A DNA stretch of 64,000 bases from the NCBI GenBank assembly GCA_039915945.1, contig JBDSMH010000101.1, positions 68,402 to 132,401 on the forward strand, in the 5' to 3' direction. Below the pieces are notes generated by a model. That model worked only from the letters and a program-made list of their open reading frames with translations, was not told the origin of the DNA and ran no database searches. Numbering within the stretch: position 1 is the first letter of the stretch; each line of letters begins with the position of its first letter. Origin of the DNA: DATLFA01 sp039915945 (GTDB lineage: Bacteria; Actinomycetota; Acidimicrobiia; Acidimicrobiales; WLNW01). Shown in pieces: positions 16,961 to 23,692 of this stretch. Both the position numbers and the translations under genes were made by a program.

Positions 16961-17377
16961 GTGGACATCGAGGCGAGTGACCGCAAGCACGGTGTCGCGA
17001 CGGGGCGATGGTTCATGCGTATCGGCATCATTGGCGAGCCTTCGCTAAGCGATTATTCATTGCATGCCGGCGCGGTCGAGGTTCTTGAAGGGATGGTGGA
17101 CACCATGAGCAAGGTTTCGCGAGCGGACAAGGCGAAAGCGCTCGAGCGTTGGGCTGATGACGTGGTGCAGCCTGAGGATTTGGTGGCGGTCGATACCGCA
17201 GTACTGCGTCACCTCGCCGAGCTCGCGGAGCAGCGAGCATCGCTCGAGGATGAGCTGATCGAAGCGGTCCTCGAGGCACGCCAGTCCAATCGATCGTGGT
17301 CCGAGATCGGCGCCATGCTCGGTGTTTCGAAACAGGCAGCGCAGCGCAAGTACCGCCGAGCGGTCTCAGCCGCGTGA
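16961..17377 (+). CDS. HTH DNA-binding protein, element regulator
   Basis: The product is 138 aa from GTG 16961, a start chosen for the promoter placed exactly for leaderless expression. The first 45 residues are variable, and a helical stretch (ADKAKALERWADDVV) leads into a C-terminal HTH (EARQSNRSWSEIGAMLGVSK, then QAAQRKY) with the look of sigma-region-4 or antitoxin HTHs. The palindrome over its -35 box suggests self-repression. A broken copy lies at 21144-21246 in element 3. Internal starts (ATG 17092 or 17104) are possible. Confidence 0.65.
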   Translation: MDIEASDRKHGVATGRWFMRIGIIGEPSLSDYSLHAGAVEVLEGMVDTMSKVSRADKAKALERWADDVVQPEDLVAVDTAVLRHLAELAEQRASLEDELIEAVLEARQSNRSWSEIGAMLGVSKQAAQRKYRRAVSAA

Positions 17378-17407
17378 TCTCAGTTGTCAAACGCGCTCCG
17401 CACCTCT

Positions 17408-17499
17408 CGACGAGCATCCGGTCGTCGCGCTCAAGTTGCCGCAGATATGAGCGAGCAAAGTGCGACGCGGTTCTCGCCCAACGCACACCCACCGGGTAA
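17408..17499 (+). pseudogene. decayed 121-aa family gene, 3' end
   Basis: Reads DEHPVVALKLPQI, then an in-frame TGA, then ASKVRR and, after a frame slip, a tail matching RTPT. It aligns with the EVSDDDPIVVLELLPIQPSEVRR end of the 121-aa family. It lies 20 nt before the element-end motif, as does the similar relic at 29338. Confidence 0.65.
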
Positions 17500-17518
17500 G
17501 CGAAATCAGGATTGCTAT

Positions 17519-17593
17519 TTTTCCAACATCCTGCCAACACAACATGGGTTGTTGTGAACCGCAGGTGACCGCAACGAATCCAAATTTGCGGTG
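17519..17593 (+). repeat. element-end motif, element 2
   Basis: TTTTCCAACATCCTGCCAAC, then ACAACATGGGTT and GTGAACCGCAGG, ending ATTTGCGGTGA. It precedes the att copy at 17634 by 40 nt. Confidence 0.75.
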
Positions 17594-17633
17594 AAACCGG
17601 GCGTTTGCGCCCCAGAAACGAGAACCAATCTCA

Positions 17634-17683
17634 TTGCCAAGGTGAGGGTCGCGGGTTCAAGTGCCGTCTTCCGCTCCAAAAAG
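17634..17683 (+). repeat. att copy 2 (tRNA-Gly 3' fragment)
   Basis: Same core as att copy 1 with one substitution in the T arm (AAGTGCCG for AAGTCCCG). It is followed 48 nt later by the integrase leader repeats. Confidence 0.9.
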
Positions 17684-17698
17684 CCCTGATAAGACGCA

Positions 17699-18961
17699 GT
17701 GCGGCAGCGCGTGGCTGGCATGGTGTTGCCCATCATGCCCATCATGCCCATCATGCCCATCATGCCCATCATGCCCATCATGCCCATCGTGCCCATCGGT
17801 TTCGGGCCGATGTCTTGGGTCATGCAGGGATCGATGCGACAACGCAGTGCGGGATCGTGGGAGCTACGGGTGTTCGTCGGGGTCGATCCCGAGACGAAGC
17901 GGCGCCGCTACCGCTCGGTGACGGTGCGCGGCAGTCGTGCTGACGCGCAGCGCGAGCTCGACGTCATGGTGGCGTCGACGCATTCGATCCACGATGTCGG
18001 TCTGCGTTCATCGATGAGCGAGTTGTTGGAGGCGTGGTTCGCGATCGCGTCGACAAGTTGGGCGCCCACGACGATCCGCGAGACCCGTTCGGTGCTCGAC
18101 CGCTATCTCCACCCCTGTATCGGCGAGGTGGCGGTGGGGGATCTGACGCCAGCGGCGATCGACGCGATGTGCGCCTCGCTGCGTCGCGGCGGCGGCATGC
18201 GGGGTCAGCCGCTGTCGGCAGGGACTCTGGCTCGGGTACATGTCGTGTTGCGCGCCGCGCTGGGCCAAGCGCAGCGTTGGGGATGGATCTGGAACAACCC
18301 GGCGGAGCGTGCCCATCGCATCGTCAGCGTCGCCCCGGAACTCTCTCCGCCCACGCCTGCCGAAGTGCGTGTGTTGTTGGATCATGTTCACCGTCGGGAC
18401 CCGGCGCTGCACACGTTCGTGGTCGTGGCCGCGTTCAGCGGCGGTCGCCGCTCGCAGCTGTTGGGCTTGCGGTGGCGCAACGTGGACTTCGACCATGGCC
18501 GTCTCTCGTTTTGCGCGGGCTGGGTGGAAGGCGCCGAAGGGCCGGTCCTCACTACGACGAAAACGAAACGACGCCACGTCGTCGACCTCGACGCGGGCAG
18601 CATCGAGGTGCTCGTCGAACACGCGCAACGCTGCCGCACTGCCAATGTCGGGGTGCTGAATCCCGATGGGTTCGTGTTCAGCGACGACACCGACGGCGCC
18701 GCGGCGTGGAAACAGAACCTGGTCACCAAAGCATTCGGACGACTACGCGGCGAAGCGGGTCTGCGCCGGTTCCGGCTTCACGATCTCCGACATTTCATGG
18801 CCACACAGATGCTCGAAGCCGGCGTGCCGCTCGCTGTCGTGTCGCGACGGTTGGATCACCGACGCGTGTCGACCACGCTTGATCGCTACGCCCACGCCGT
18901 GCCCGGCGGCGACGCAGCAGCCGCTCAAACACTCTGGCAGATCGTGCAACAAGCAAGCTGA
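17699..18961 (+). CDS. int: tyrosine recombinase/integrase (element 3), intact
   Basis: At up to 420 aa this is the only intact integrase of the array. An arm-binding region (SWELRVFVGVDPETKRRRY) and a SAM-like core-binding domain (about 100-200) precede the catalytic domain. It has Arg in SGGRRSQLLGLRW (near 250), HDLRH (near 361-365) and the Tyr nucleophile in TTLDRYAHAV (near 397). The N-terminus contains eight XPI tripeptides encoded by a 9-bp repeat, and every unit begins with a possible start codon, so the true start is ambiguous (GTG 17699, ATG 17720, TTG 17726 or later). It should catalyse insertion into and excision from the tRNA-Gly 3' end. Confidence 0.9.
   Translation: MRQRVAGMVLPIMPIMPIMPIMPIMPIMPIVPIGFGPMSWVMQGSMRQRSAGSWELRVFVGVDPETKRRRYRSVTVRGSRADAQRELDVMVASTHSIHDVGLRSSMSELLEAWFAIASTSWAPTTIRETRSVLDRYLHPCIGEVAVGDLTPAAIDAMCASLRRGGGMRGQPLSAGTLARVHVVLRAALGQAQRWGWIWNNPAERAHRIVSVAPELSPPTPAEVRVLLDHVHRRDPALHTFVVVAAFSGGRRSQLLGLRWRNVDFDHGRLSFCAGWVEGAEGPVLTTTKTKRRHVVDLDAGSIEVLVEHAQRCRTANVGVLNPDGFVFSDDTDGAAAWKQNLVTKAFGRLRGEAGLRRFRLHDLRHFMATQMLEAGVPLAVVSRRLDHRRVSTTLDRYAHAVPGGDAAAAQTLWQIVQQAS
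17726..17797 (+). repeat. 8 x 9-bp NTGCCCATC tandem repeat at the integrase start
   Basis: One TTGCCCATC, six ATGCCCATC and one GTGCCCATC unit follow each other without spacer and encode LPI(MPI)6VPI. Related units lie at the same distance (45-48 nt) from the att copy in element 2 (11344-11374) and element 4 (22518-22556). Candidate integrase arm-binding sites and/or a variable start-codon array. Confidence 0.85.
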
Positions 18962-19030
18962 GCCATGAGGCGCTCGGCGTCAGTGTTGGTCGTGGCCGAT
19001 GACGTGTGGGCTGCCGAAGTGATGGTTCGT

Positions 19031-19284
19031 TCAGGCGACGGCGTCGATGGTGTTCGCGAGTTGGACCTGGACCCATACTCGGTTGGCGTCGCGTCGTGTG
19101 ACTCGGGCTTTGCGCGCTTCGAGTTCGTCATCGCCGACGCGTGTCCAGTCGCCGGGTTGCGGGTCGAAGAAGGGGTCGTCGGCGCGTGGGCTTGCGAGAT
19201 CCAGCATTCGACAACGAGATCAGCGCCGACCTCGTTGCGGTCGTAACGCAAGTCGTAGTCGGATACGCCGTCCATGATTGTCAT
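19031..19284 (-). pseudogene. 84-aa element-family gene, copy 2, frameshifted
   Basis: It begins MTIMDGVSDYDLRYDRNEVG and matches copy 1 (13982-14236). One C is missing after CWISQAHA (GCGCCGACGAC where GCGCCCGACGAC would keep frame). With the base restored, the reading continues DDPFFDPQPGDW and ends VWVQVQLANTIDAVA. Either a pseudogene or a sequencing error. Confidence 0.75.
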
Positions 19285-19349
19285 TGTAGAGCGCCCGGTT
19301 TGGACGAGGCGTCGGAGACGGCGGGGCATACGAGCGCGCCAATATCACG

Positions 19350-19378
19350 TTGTAGTAATAGTGCGTTGGTGTTATCCT
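19350..19378 (+). promoter_or_regulatory. promoter of the HigBA-like operon
   Basis: TTGTAG and TATCCT are separated by 17 bp in a locally AT-richer stretch. The GTG start at 19385 lies 7 nt after the -10 box, consistent with leaderless transcription. Confidence 0.6.
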
Positions 19379-19384
19379 CGGTCG

Positions 19385-19744
19385 GTGTGGGAAGTGTTGT
19401 ACACCGATCAGTTCGAGGCATGGTGGGACGAGCTGAGCGACGCGCAGCAAGATGCGCTCGACGCACGGGTACGTCTGCTCGCGGAGTTCGGTCCGAGATT
19501 GGGTCGTCCTGCGGTGGATCGCATCGCGACGTCGCGGCATCACAACATGAAAGAGCTGCGAGCGTCGAGCGACGGTACCCTGCGAGTGTTGTTCGCCTTC
19601 GATCCGTTGCGCCAAGCGATCCTGTTGATCGGCGGCGACAAGGCCGGTGACTGGAATGCGTGGTACGTACGAATGGTTCCGGTAGCCGATGACCTCCTCG
19701 ATGAGTATCTCGAGGAACTCGATCAGGGCAAAGGAAGTGTGTGA
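19385..19744 (+). CDS. RelE/HigB-like toxin
   Basis: This 119-aa protein starts at GTG 19385 (VWEVLYTDQFEAWWDELSD). The order of features is that of HigB-type mRNA interferases: N-terminal helices with a DALDARVRLLAEFGP segment, GRPAVDRI, then HNMKELR and LRVLFAFDP, and a C-terminal VADDLLDEYLEEL. The stop overlaps the antitoxin start by one base (TGATG). Toxin-first order is typical of higBA. It should cleave mRNA at the ribosome when not bound by the antitoxin. Confidence 0.83.
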   Translation: MWEVLYTDQFEAWWDELSDAQQDALDARVRLLAEFGPRLGRPAVDRIATSRHHNMKELRASSDGTLRVLFAFDPLRQAILLIGGDKAGDWNAWYVRMVPVADDLLDEYLEELDQGKGSV

Positions 19745-20064
19745 TGGCGAAACTGAAGAACTATCGGCAGCTGCAAGCCGGCATCGACCGCGACCCCGTC
19801 CGTCGCGCTCGAGTCGACGCAGAGCGCGCCGCCGCACTGCGTGAGCAACTCGAGTACTCGCTCGCCGAGCTGAGGCGGGCCCGCGAAATCACCCAGGAAG
19901 CGCTCGCCGAGGCCCTCGATACGACGCAGTCGGGTGTGTCGCGTCTCGAGCATCAACGCGATCTGCACCTCTCGACATTGCTGCGCTACGTGGAAGCACT
20001 CGGTGGACGAGTCGAGATCACCGCCGTGTTCGACGACGAGCGCCTGTCGATCGCACCTAACTGA
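19744..20064 (+). CDS. XRE-family antitoxin (HigA-like)
   Basis: The product is 106 aa from ATG 19744; the GTG three bases earlier is also possible. An N-terminal toxin-binding stretch with DPVRRARVDAERAA is followed by an HTH at about 40-75 (AREITQEALAEALDTTQSGV, then SRLEH) and a C-terminal LLRYVEALGGRVEITAVF typical of HigA/XRE antitoxins. A decayed homologue lies at 16154 in element 2. Confidence 0.85.
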   Translation: MAKLKNYRQLQAGIDRDPVRRARVDAERAAALREQLEYSLAELRRAREITQEALAEALDTTQSGVSRLEHQRDLHLSTLLRYVEALGGRVEITAVFDDERLSIAPN

Positions 20065-20097
20065 TCAGGCGCGCAGCGGACCGCCGGAGGTGACCCG

Positions 20098-20460
20098 TTG
20101 GAGCCTCTTGACGCAACGTGGACCGTTACCAACGTAGATGCGCAAACCGTTGACCGCTTGGCGTCGCAGCACACGCCCGACGCACGCGCAGCCGAACTCG
20201 GCGTCGATTTGATAGCGGACCCCCACCGAGAAGACGACGCCGGCAACATCTGGACCCGCCTACACACTGCACGCGACGTCCGCTTGGTCACGCCCGGATC
20301 CGTGGTCGTGATCGGCAGCGCACTCGGAACGTGGATTGCCAAAGTGATTGCGTGGGACTTTGAAGTGAGCGATGACGATCCGATCGTCGTCCTCGAGTTG
20401 TTGCCGATACAGCCCAGCGAAGTGCGCCGTCTCCTCGCCCGGCGCACACCCGCTGCGTAA
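20098..20460 (+). CDS. 121-aa element-family protein, copy 2
   Basis: This 120-aa protein starts at TTG 20098, chosen because GGAGGTGA lies 4 nt upstream. Conserved with copy 1 at GVDLIADPH, IWTRLHTAR and VVVIGSA, then nearly identical through VIAWDFEVSDDDPIVVLELL to ARRTPAA. DNA identity at the 3' end, extending past the stop codon (AGGCAAAGGCT), argues for recent duplication or exchange between elements. It lies 33 bp after the HigBA-like pair. No known function. Confidence 0.72.
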   Translation: MEPLDATWTVTNVDAQTVDRLASQHTPDARAAELGVDLIADPHREDDAGNIWTRLHTARDVRLVTPGSVVVIGSALGTWIAKVIAWDFEVSDDDPIVVLELLPIQPSEVRRLLARRTPAA

Positions 20461-20595
20461 CCAACGAGGCAGGCAAAGGCTCGCGATCCAGTCTGTGCTG
20501 GCGCTGGAACTGATGCATGTCTGAGTCGCCGCTGCCACGGGCGGGTGTAGGGATGTCGTGAGCAGCCTGGGGTAGCGACGGACGATACTTGTGCT

Positions 20596-21096
20596 GTGTA
20601 CAAGATTTGCGCGACGAAGAAGTTGCTCGATCGGGTGAAGCAGCCGATCGTGGAGTTGGGGGATCAGCCCTCGACTGTGTTGGGGAACTGGCACGCGACG
20701 GCGTTGTTCTGGAAGCCGCATGTTGCGTTGTTTGTCAACGATCGGACGTTGTTGCCGGTGTTCGTTGGTCTGGCTCCGGCGACGGCGCTCGCTCGGAGAT
20801 TTCCGGATCAGCTAGGTCGCGTCCTGGAAGCGATAGGGACGCCCATCGAGTTCGTTTTGCAGGAGGTGGGTGCGATGAATGCGGTGTCATACGACAAGAC
20901 GCGTGACCGCAGTGTTTTGGGCAGCATGAACGAGTTTGCCTTCATGGCCAATTGGCGCCGGAACGAGAACGGCGCCGACGATCTCGTCGCGTTGTCGGTC
21001 GATCTCGCAGGCACGCCGTGTGGGCCGCTACGAGATCGACACGGATTTCCCGATCGTGAAGTCGCCGCGATCGTTGCGGCGGTACTCGAACGCTGA
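20596..21096 (+). CDS. DUF6933-like protein, copy 2
   Basis: The protein is 166 aa from GTG 20596. It is the same length and strongly similar to copy 1 throughout (MYKICATKKLLDRVKQPI, LFVNDRTLLPVFVGLAP, RSVLGSMNEFAFMANW, AGTPCGPLRDRHGFPDREV). Upstream DNA is conserved too (CGATACTTGTGCT before the GTG), supporting a shared leaderless promoter. It follows the 121-aa gene here, whereas in element 2 the two genes are separated by the 545-aa block. Confidence 0.75.
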   Translation: MYKICATKKLLDRVKQPIVELGDQPSTVLGNWHATALFWKPHVALFVNDRTLLPVFVGLAPATALARRFPDQLGRVLEAIGTPIEFVLQEVGAMNAVSYDKTRDRSVLGSMNEFAFMANWRRNENGADDLVALSVDLAGTPCGPLRDRHGFPDREVAAIVAAVLER

Positions 21097-21143
21097 CCAC
21101 GCGTAACAGCCCGGAGCAGGCATCAGCGCGCGTTCGAATTAAT

Positions 21144-21246
21144 TGAACGGATTGTGGACAAGATGAAGTCTCGCGAGCGGACAAGGCGCGCGACCGAGCG
21201 TTGGGCTGATGACGTGTGACTTCAGGACTTGGTGGCGGCCGATACG
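21144..21246 (+). pseudogene. decayed copy of the element HTH regulator gene
   Basis: Matches 17088-17194 of the intact gene: GTGGACA.GATGA, TCGCGAGCGGACAAGGCG and GAGCGTTGGGCTGATGACGT are shared. Substitutions and a TGA after GATGACG break the frame, and the C-terminal HTH is missing. Confidence 0.65.
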
Positions 21247-21357
21247 TGGCTGCAATCGCCGTCGCGCGCTTTCGTCCGCAGCTGCTCGCCTCCGGCTGCC
21301 CTGGGTCGTCGTTATATTGATCATCGCATTCGTAGCGGTGCCGCAAACAGGGGGCCG

Positions 21358-22203
21358 ATGATCGAGATCCGTCCGTTCGATGCACCGTGTGGTGCCGAGG
21401 TGCGGGGCGTGCGCTTCGACCGGCGCCTCGGCGACGACGTGCGCCTCGAGCTCCTCGCCGCGCTGGCCGCGCACAAGGTCCTGGTCCTTCGGGGCCACGA
21501 GCTGCCGGACCCGGAGGCCTTCCGCGAGTTCGGGCTGCGGCTGGGGCCGCTCCGACCGAGCGTTGCCGACCTGTCCCGCCTGCGCGACTACGAGGAGATC
21601 AACCTCGTGTCGAACACCGTGGACGCCCACGGCGTGAGCGGCACAGGCGGCACTGGGGTCATCGAATGGCACGCCGACATGAACTTCGAGGCGCCTGCGA
21701 CAGACTTCATCGTGCTCGACGCCGTCGAGGTCCCGCCCGCCGGCGGGAACACCCGGTTCTGCGACCTGCACGCCGCGTACCGGTCGCTCGCCCCCGGGCT
21801 GCGGGAGCGCATCGAGCACGTTGAGGTGCGCTACTCGTTCCGGGGCGACCTCGACTACGCCAAGCTGAGCGAGGAGCACCTTGCGTCGCTGCGCACGGTC
21901 GTGCACCCGGTGGTCCAGGCCCGCTTCCCGTCCCTCGAGCGGAGCCTGTGGCCCAATGTCGGCATCTTCGACGGGATCGTGCTGGGGCTTTCACCCGAGG
22001 CGAGCGCCGAACTCCTCGCGGCGCTGTTCGCGGCGGCCACCGACGAGCGCAACGTGTTCGAGCACGAGTGGCAGGGGGGCGACTGCGCGGTCTGGTCGAA
22101 CTGGTCGGTGTTCCACCGCCGGGAGCCGTTCGACCCGGACCACCGGCGGGTGATGCGCCACCTGACGGTCAGCGAGGGCGGCCCCCAGCTGCCTGCCGCC
22201 TGA
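21358..22203 (+). CDS. TauD/TfdA-family Fe(II)/2-oxoglutarate dioxygenase
   Basis: This 281-aa enzyme starts at ATG 21358 with AGGGGG upstream. The iron ligands are visible: His105 and Asp107 in WHADMNF and the distal His253 in SVFHRREPFDP, with Arg264 following as the likely 2-oxoglutarate anchor. The fold matches TauD/TfdA, which hydroxylate small sulfonates, phenoxy acids or similar compounds. Codon choice (many CTG, CGG and GAG) looks unlike the neighbouring element genes, suggesting separate acquisition as cargo. There is no transporter or pathway partner nearby, so the substrate is open. Confidence 0.83.
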   Translation: MIEIRPFDAPCGAEVRGVRFDRRLGDDVRLELLAALAAHKVLVLRGHELPDPEAFREFGLRLGPLRPSVADLSRLRDYEEINLVSNTVDAHGVSGTGGTGVIEWHADMNFEAPATDFIVLDAVEVPPAGGNTRFCDLHAAYRSLAPGLRERIEHVEVRYSFRGDLDYAKLSEEHLASLRTVVHPVVQARFPSLERSLWPNVGIFDGIVLGLSPEASAELLAALFAAATDERNVFEHEWQGGDCAVWSNWSVFHRREPFDPDHRRVMRHLTVSEGGPQLPAA

Positions 22204-22305
22204 GCGCCGACCGATCAAGCGTCGCCGATAGCCACCAAGGCGCAGCTCGGGTTCGGTCGGGCTGGTGGGCCCGACCGAGGCACGCCGCAGCCCGCCACGG
22301 GTGAC

Positions 22306-22380
22306 TTTTCCAACATTTTGCCAACACAACGTGGGTTGCTTTGACCAGCAGGCGACCGCAACGCTGCACTGTTTGCGGTG
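22306..22380 (+). repeat. element-end motif, element 3
   Basis: TTTTCCAACATTTTGCCAAC, ACAACGTGGGTTGCTTTGA, then CAGGCGACCGCAACG and TTTGCGGTGA, 46 nt before the att copy at 22426. The gap 22204-22782 otherwise shows no gene that I can support. Confidence 0.75.
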
Positions 22381-22425
22381 AGTGCGGGCGTGTGCGGCGC
22401 CGAGCGGTGATCCCGTCCCTTTTTT

Positions 22426-22475
22426 TTGCCAAGGTGAGGGTCGCGGGTTCAAGTCCCGTCTTCCGCTCCAAAAAG
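22426..22475 (+). repeat. att copy 3 (tRNA-Gly 3' fragment)
   Basis: Perfect copy of the core from TTGCCAAGG to CCAAAAAG, preceded by a run of eight T. Confidence 0.9.
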
Positions 22476-22517
22476 TCCTGTTTAGGCGCATCGCGGCGAC
22501 ACGATTGGCGGTAGGTG

Positions 22518-22556
22518 TTGCCCATCTTGCCCATCTTGCCCATCTGTCTGCCCATC
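22518..22556 (+). repeat. integrase-leader relic with NTGCCCATC repeats
   Basis: Three TTGCCCATC units, TGT, then CTGCCCATC, 48 nt after att copy 3, exactly where integrase 3 has its repeats. No integrase coding sequence follows, so element 4 has lost its recombinase. Confidence 0.72.
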
Positions 22557-22782
22557 AAGAATCTGCCTTGGCGTGTCGATGCTTCGATCTGTGCAGGGTT
22601 CGATGCGAACTCGGTGTTGACCAAAGCGGGCGCGAAGGCAATCGACCAACCCAACGCCACCCTCAAACCAACCGTCGACGCCGCGTTCGCGAAGGTCACC
22701 GACGTCACCGGCGCCTCGCATCCACTGCCGCAAAGCCTCGTCCTGTCAATAGCAAAGCCCGCCGGACCACGTGCGTGCTTCG

Positions 22783-23526
22783 CTACCAACGTTTCGCGAG
22801 TGCGGCGGCCACGTTGGCCGTCGTGAGATCGGCGGAGGCTTCGGCTTGGTCCGCACGGCGCAGCATGGCGCGCATCGATGCTTCGTAGAGCGCGGCGGGG
22901 TCGGCCCATTGCGCGTTGATGTGGCCGCCGACCTCAAGGCACACGAGTCCGTGGAACTGTCCCCAGCAACTCACTGAACTACGGAGTTGGTCGGACGTGA
23001 TGGCCAAATGGAAGCGATCCTGAAACTTGTGCGAGTCGACGTACGGGCCTGGAATCAAGTCCGGCCCGACTCCGGATTGCCAGGCATCCACCAGCAACGC
23101 GAGGAACGCGGCGGAGACGCGAAGAGCCGCGTCGAGCGTCGGACCGTCGGGCGGCGCTTCGTAGCCGGGGATCGGGCTGAAATACAGCAGCCGGAAAAGC
23201 TCGGGATGCTCGACAGCCCATAGGCGGTAGGCGAGAAGGGCTGCGAGCATGCGGTCTTGGTGAGATCGGTCGGAGTAGTGGGCGATCGCGTCTTCGACCT
23301 GTTGCGCCAACTCGTTGAAACCGTCGGCGATCAATGTGCTGTAGAGATCGTCGAGGCTCGCGAAATAGCTGTAGATCGCCGCCGGACTGATCGCGAGTTC
23401 GCGCGCGATGCCGCGCAGGGTTACCGCCTGTGGCCCGTCCACCGCGAGCTGCTTCAGCGCCACCGCTTTGATATCGGCAGTCAGTTCTTCGCGCAGTCGC
23501 TGGCGCCGGCTCACCGGTACGGACAT
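22783..23526 (-). CDS. TetR-family regulator
   Basis: The product is 247 aa from ATG 23526, with GGAGGGAAG ideally placed upstream. The N-terminal HTH reads VTLRGIARELAISPAAIYSYF (residues about 37-57) and the C-terminal ligand domain (from about 80) contains YRLWAVEHPELFRLLYFSPI. It is divergent from the MMPL transporter gene at 23693 across a 166-bp AT-rich intergenic region, the standard arrangement for a repressor controlling an exporter. The ligand is unknown. Confidence 0.85.
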   Translation of the reverse strand: MSVPVSRRQRLREELTADIKAVALKQLAVDGPQAVTLRGIARELAISPAAIYSYFASLDDLYSTLIADGFNELAQQVEDAIAHYSDRSHQDRMLAALLAYRLWAVEHPELFRLLYFSPIPGYEAPPDGPTLDAALRVSAAFLALLVDAWQSGVGPDLIPGPYVDSHKFQDRFHLAITSDQLRSSVSCWGQFHGLVCLEVGGHINAQWADPAALYEASMRAMLRRADQAEASADLTTANVAAALAKRW

Positions 23527-23598
23527 GACTTCCCTCCAAGACTCGACGGTGCCATACGAGACGTCGCCGGTCAATCACCGTTCGTGAGCTGAACGATG

Positions 23599-23640
23599 TT
23601 GACTGAACGTCGATTGTAGTATAAACACTGTTCAATTACC
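23599..23640. promoter_or_regulatory. divergent tetR-mmpL promoter/operator region
   Basis: This AT-rich stretch contains TTGACT (23599) and TATAAA (23620) on the plus strand and a TATACT-like box on the minus strand. The small palindrome AACACTGTT lies within it. This is probably where the TetR protein acts; exact sites cannot be fixed by eye. Confidence 0.4.
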
Positions 23641-23692
23641 GACGGATGCGTGCATCGGTCTCCGTCGTTGCCGGAAAAAAGTGGAGGTTCTC

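Noticed and set aside
17726..17797. Short direct repeats that could suggest a CRISPR array
   Set aside because: The 9-bp units are contiguous without spacers and are in frame with the integrase; no cas genes are present.
22515..22826. Plus-strand ORF after the integrase-leader relic
   Set aside because: It overlaps the TetR gene 3' end, has no ribosome-binding site or known motif and starts inside the NTGCCCATC repeats; kept as non-coding.
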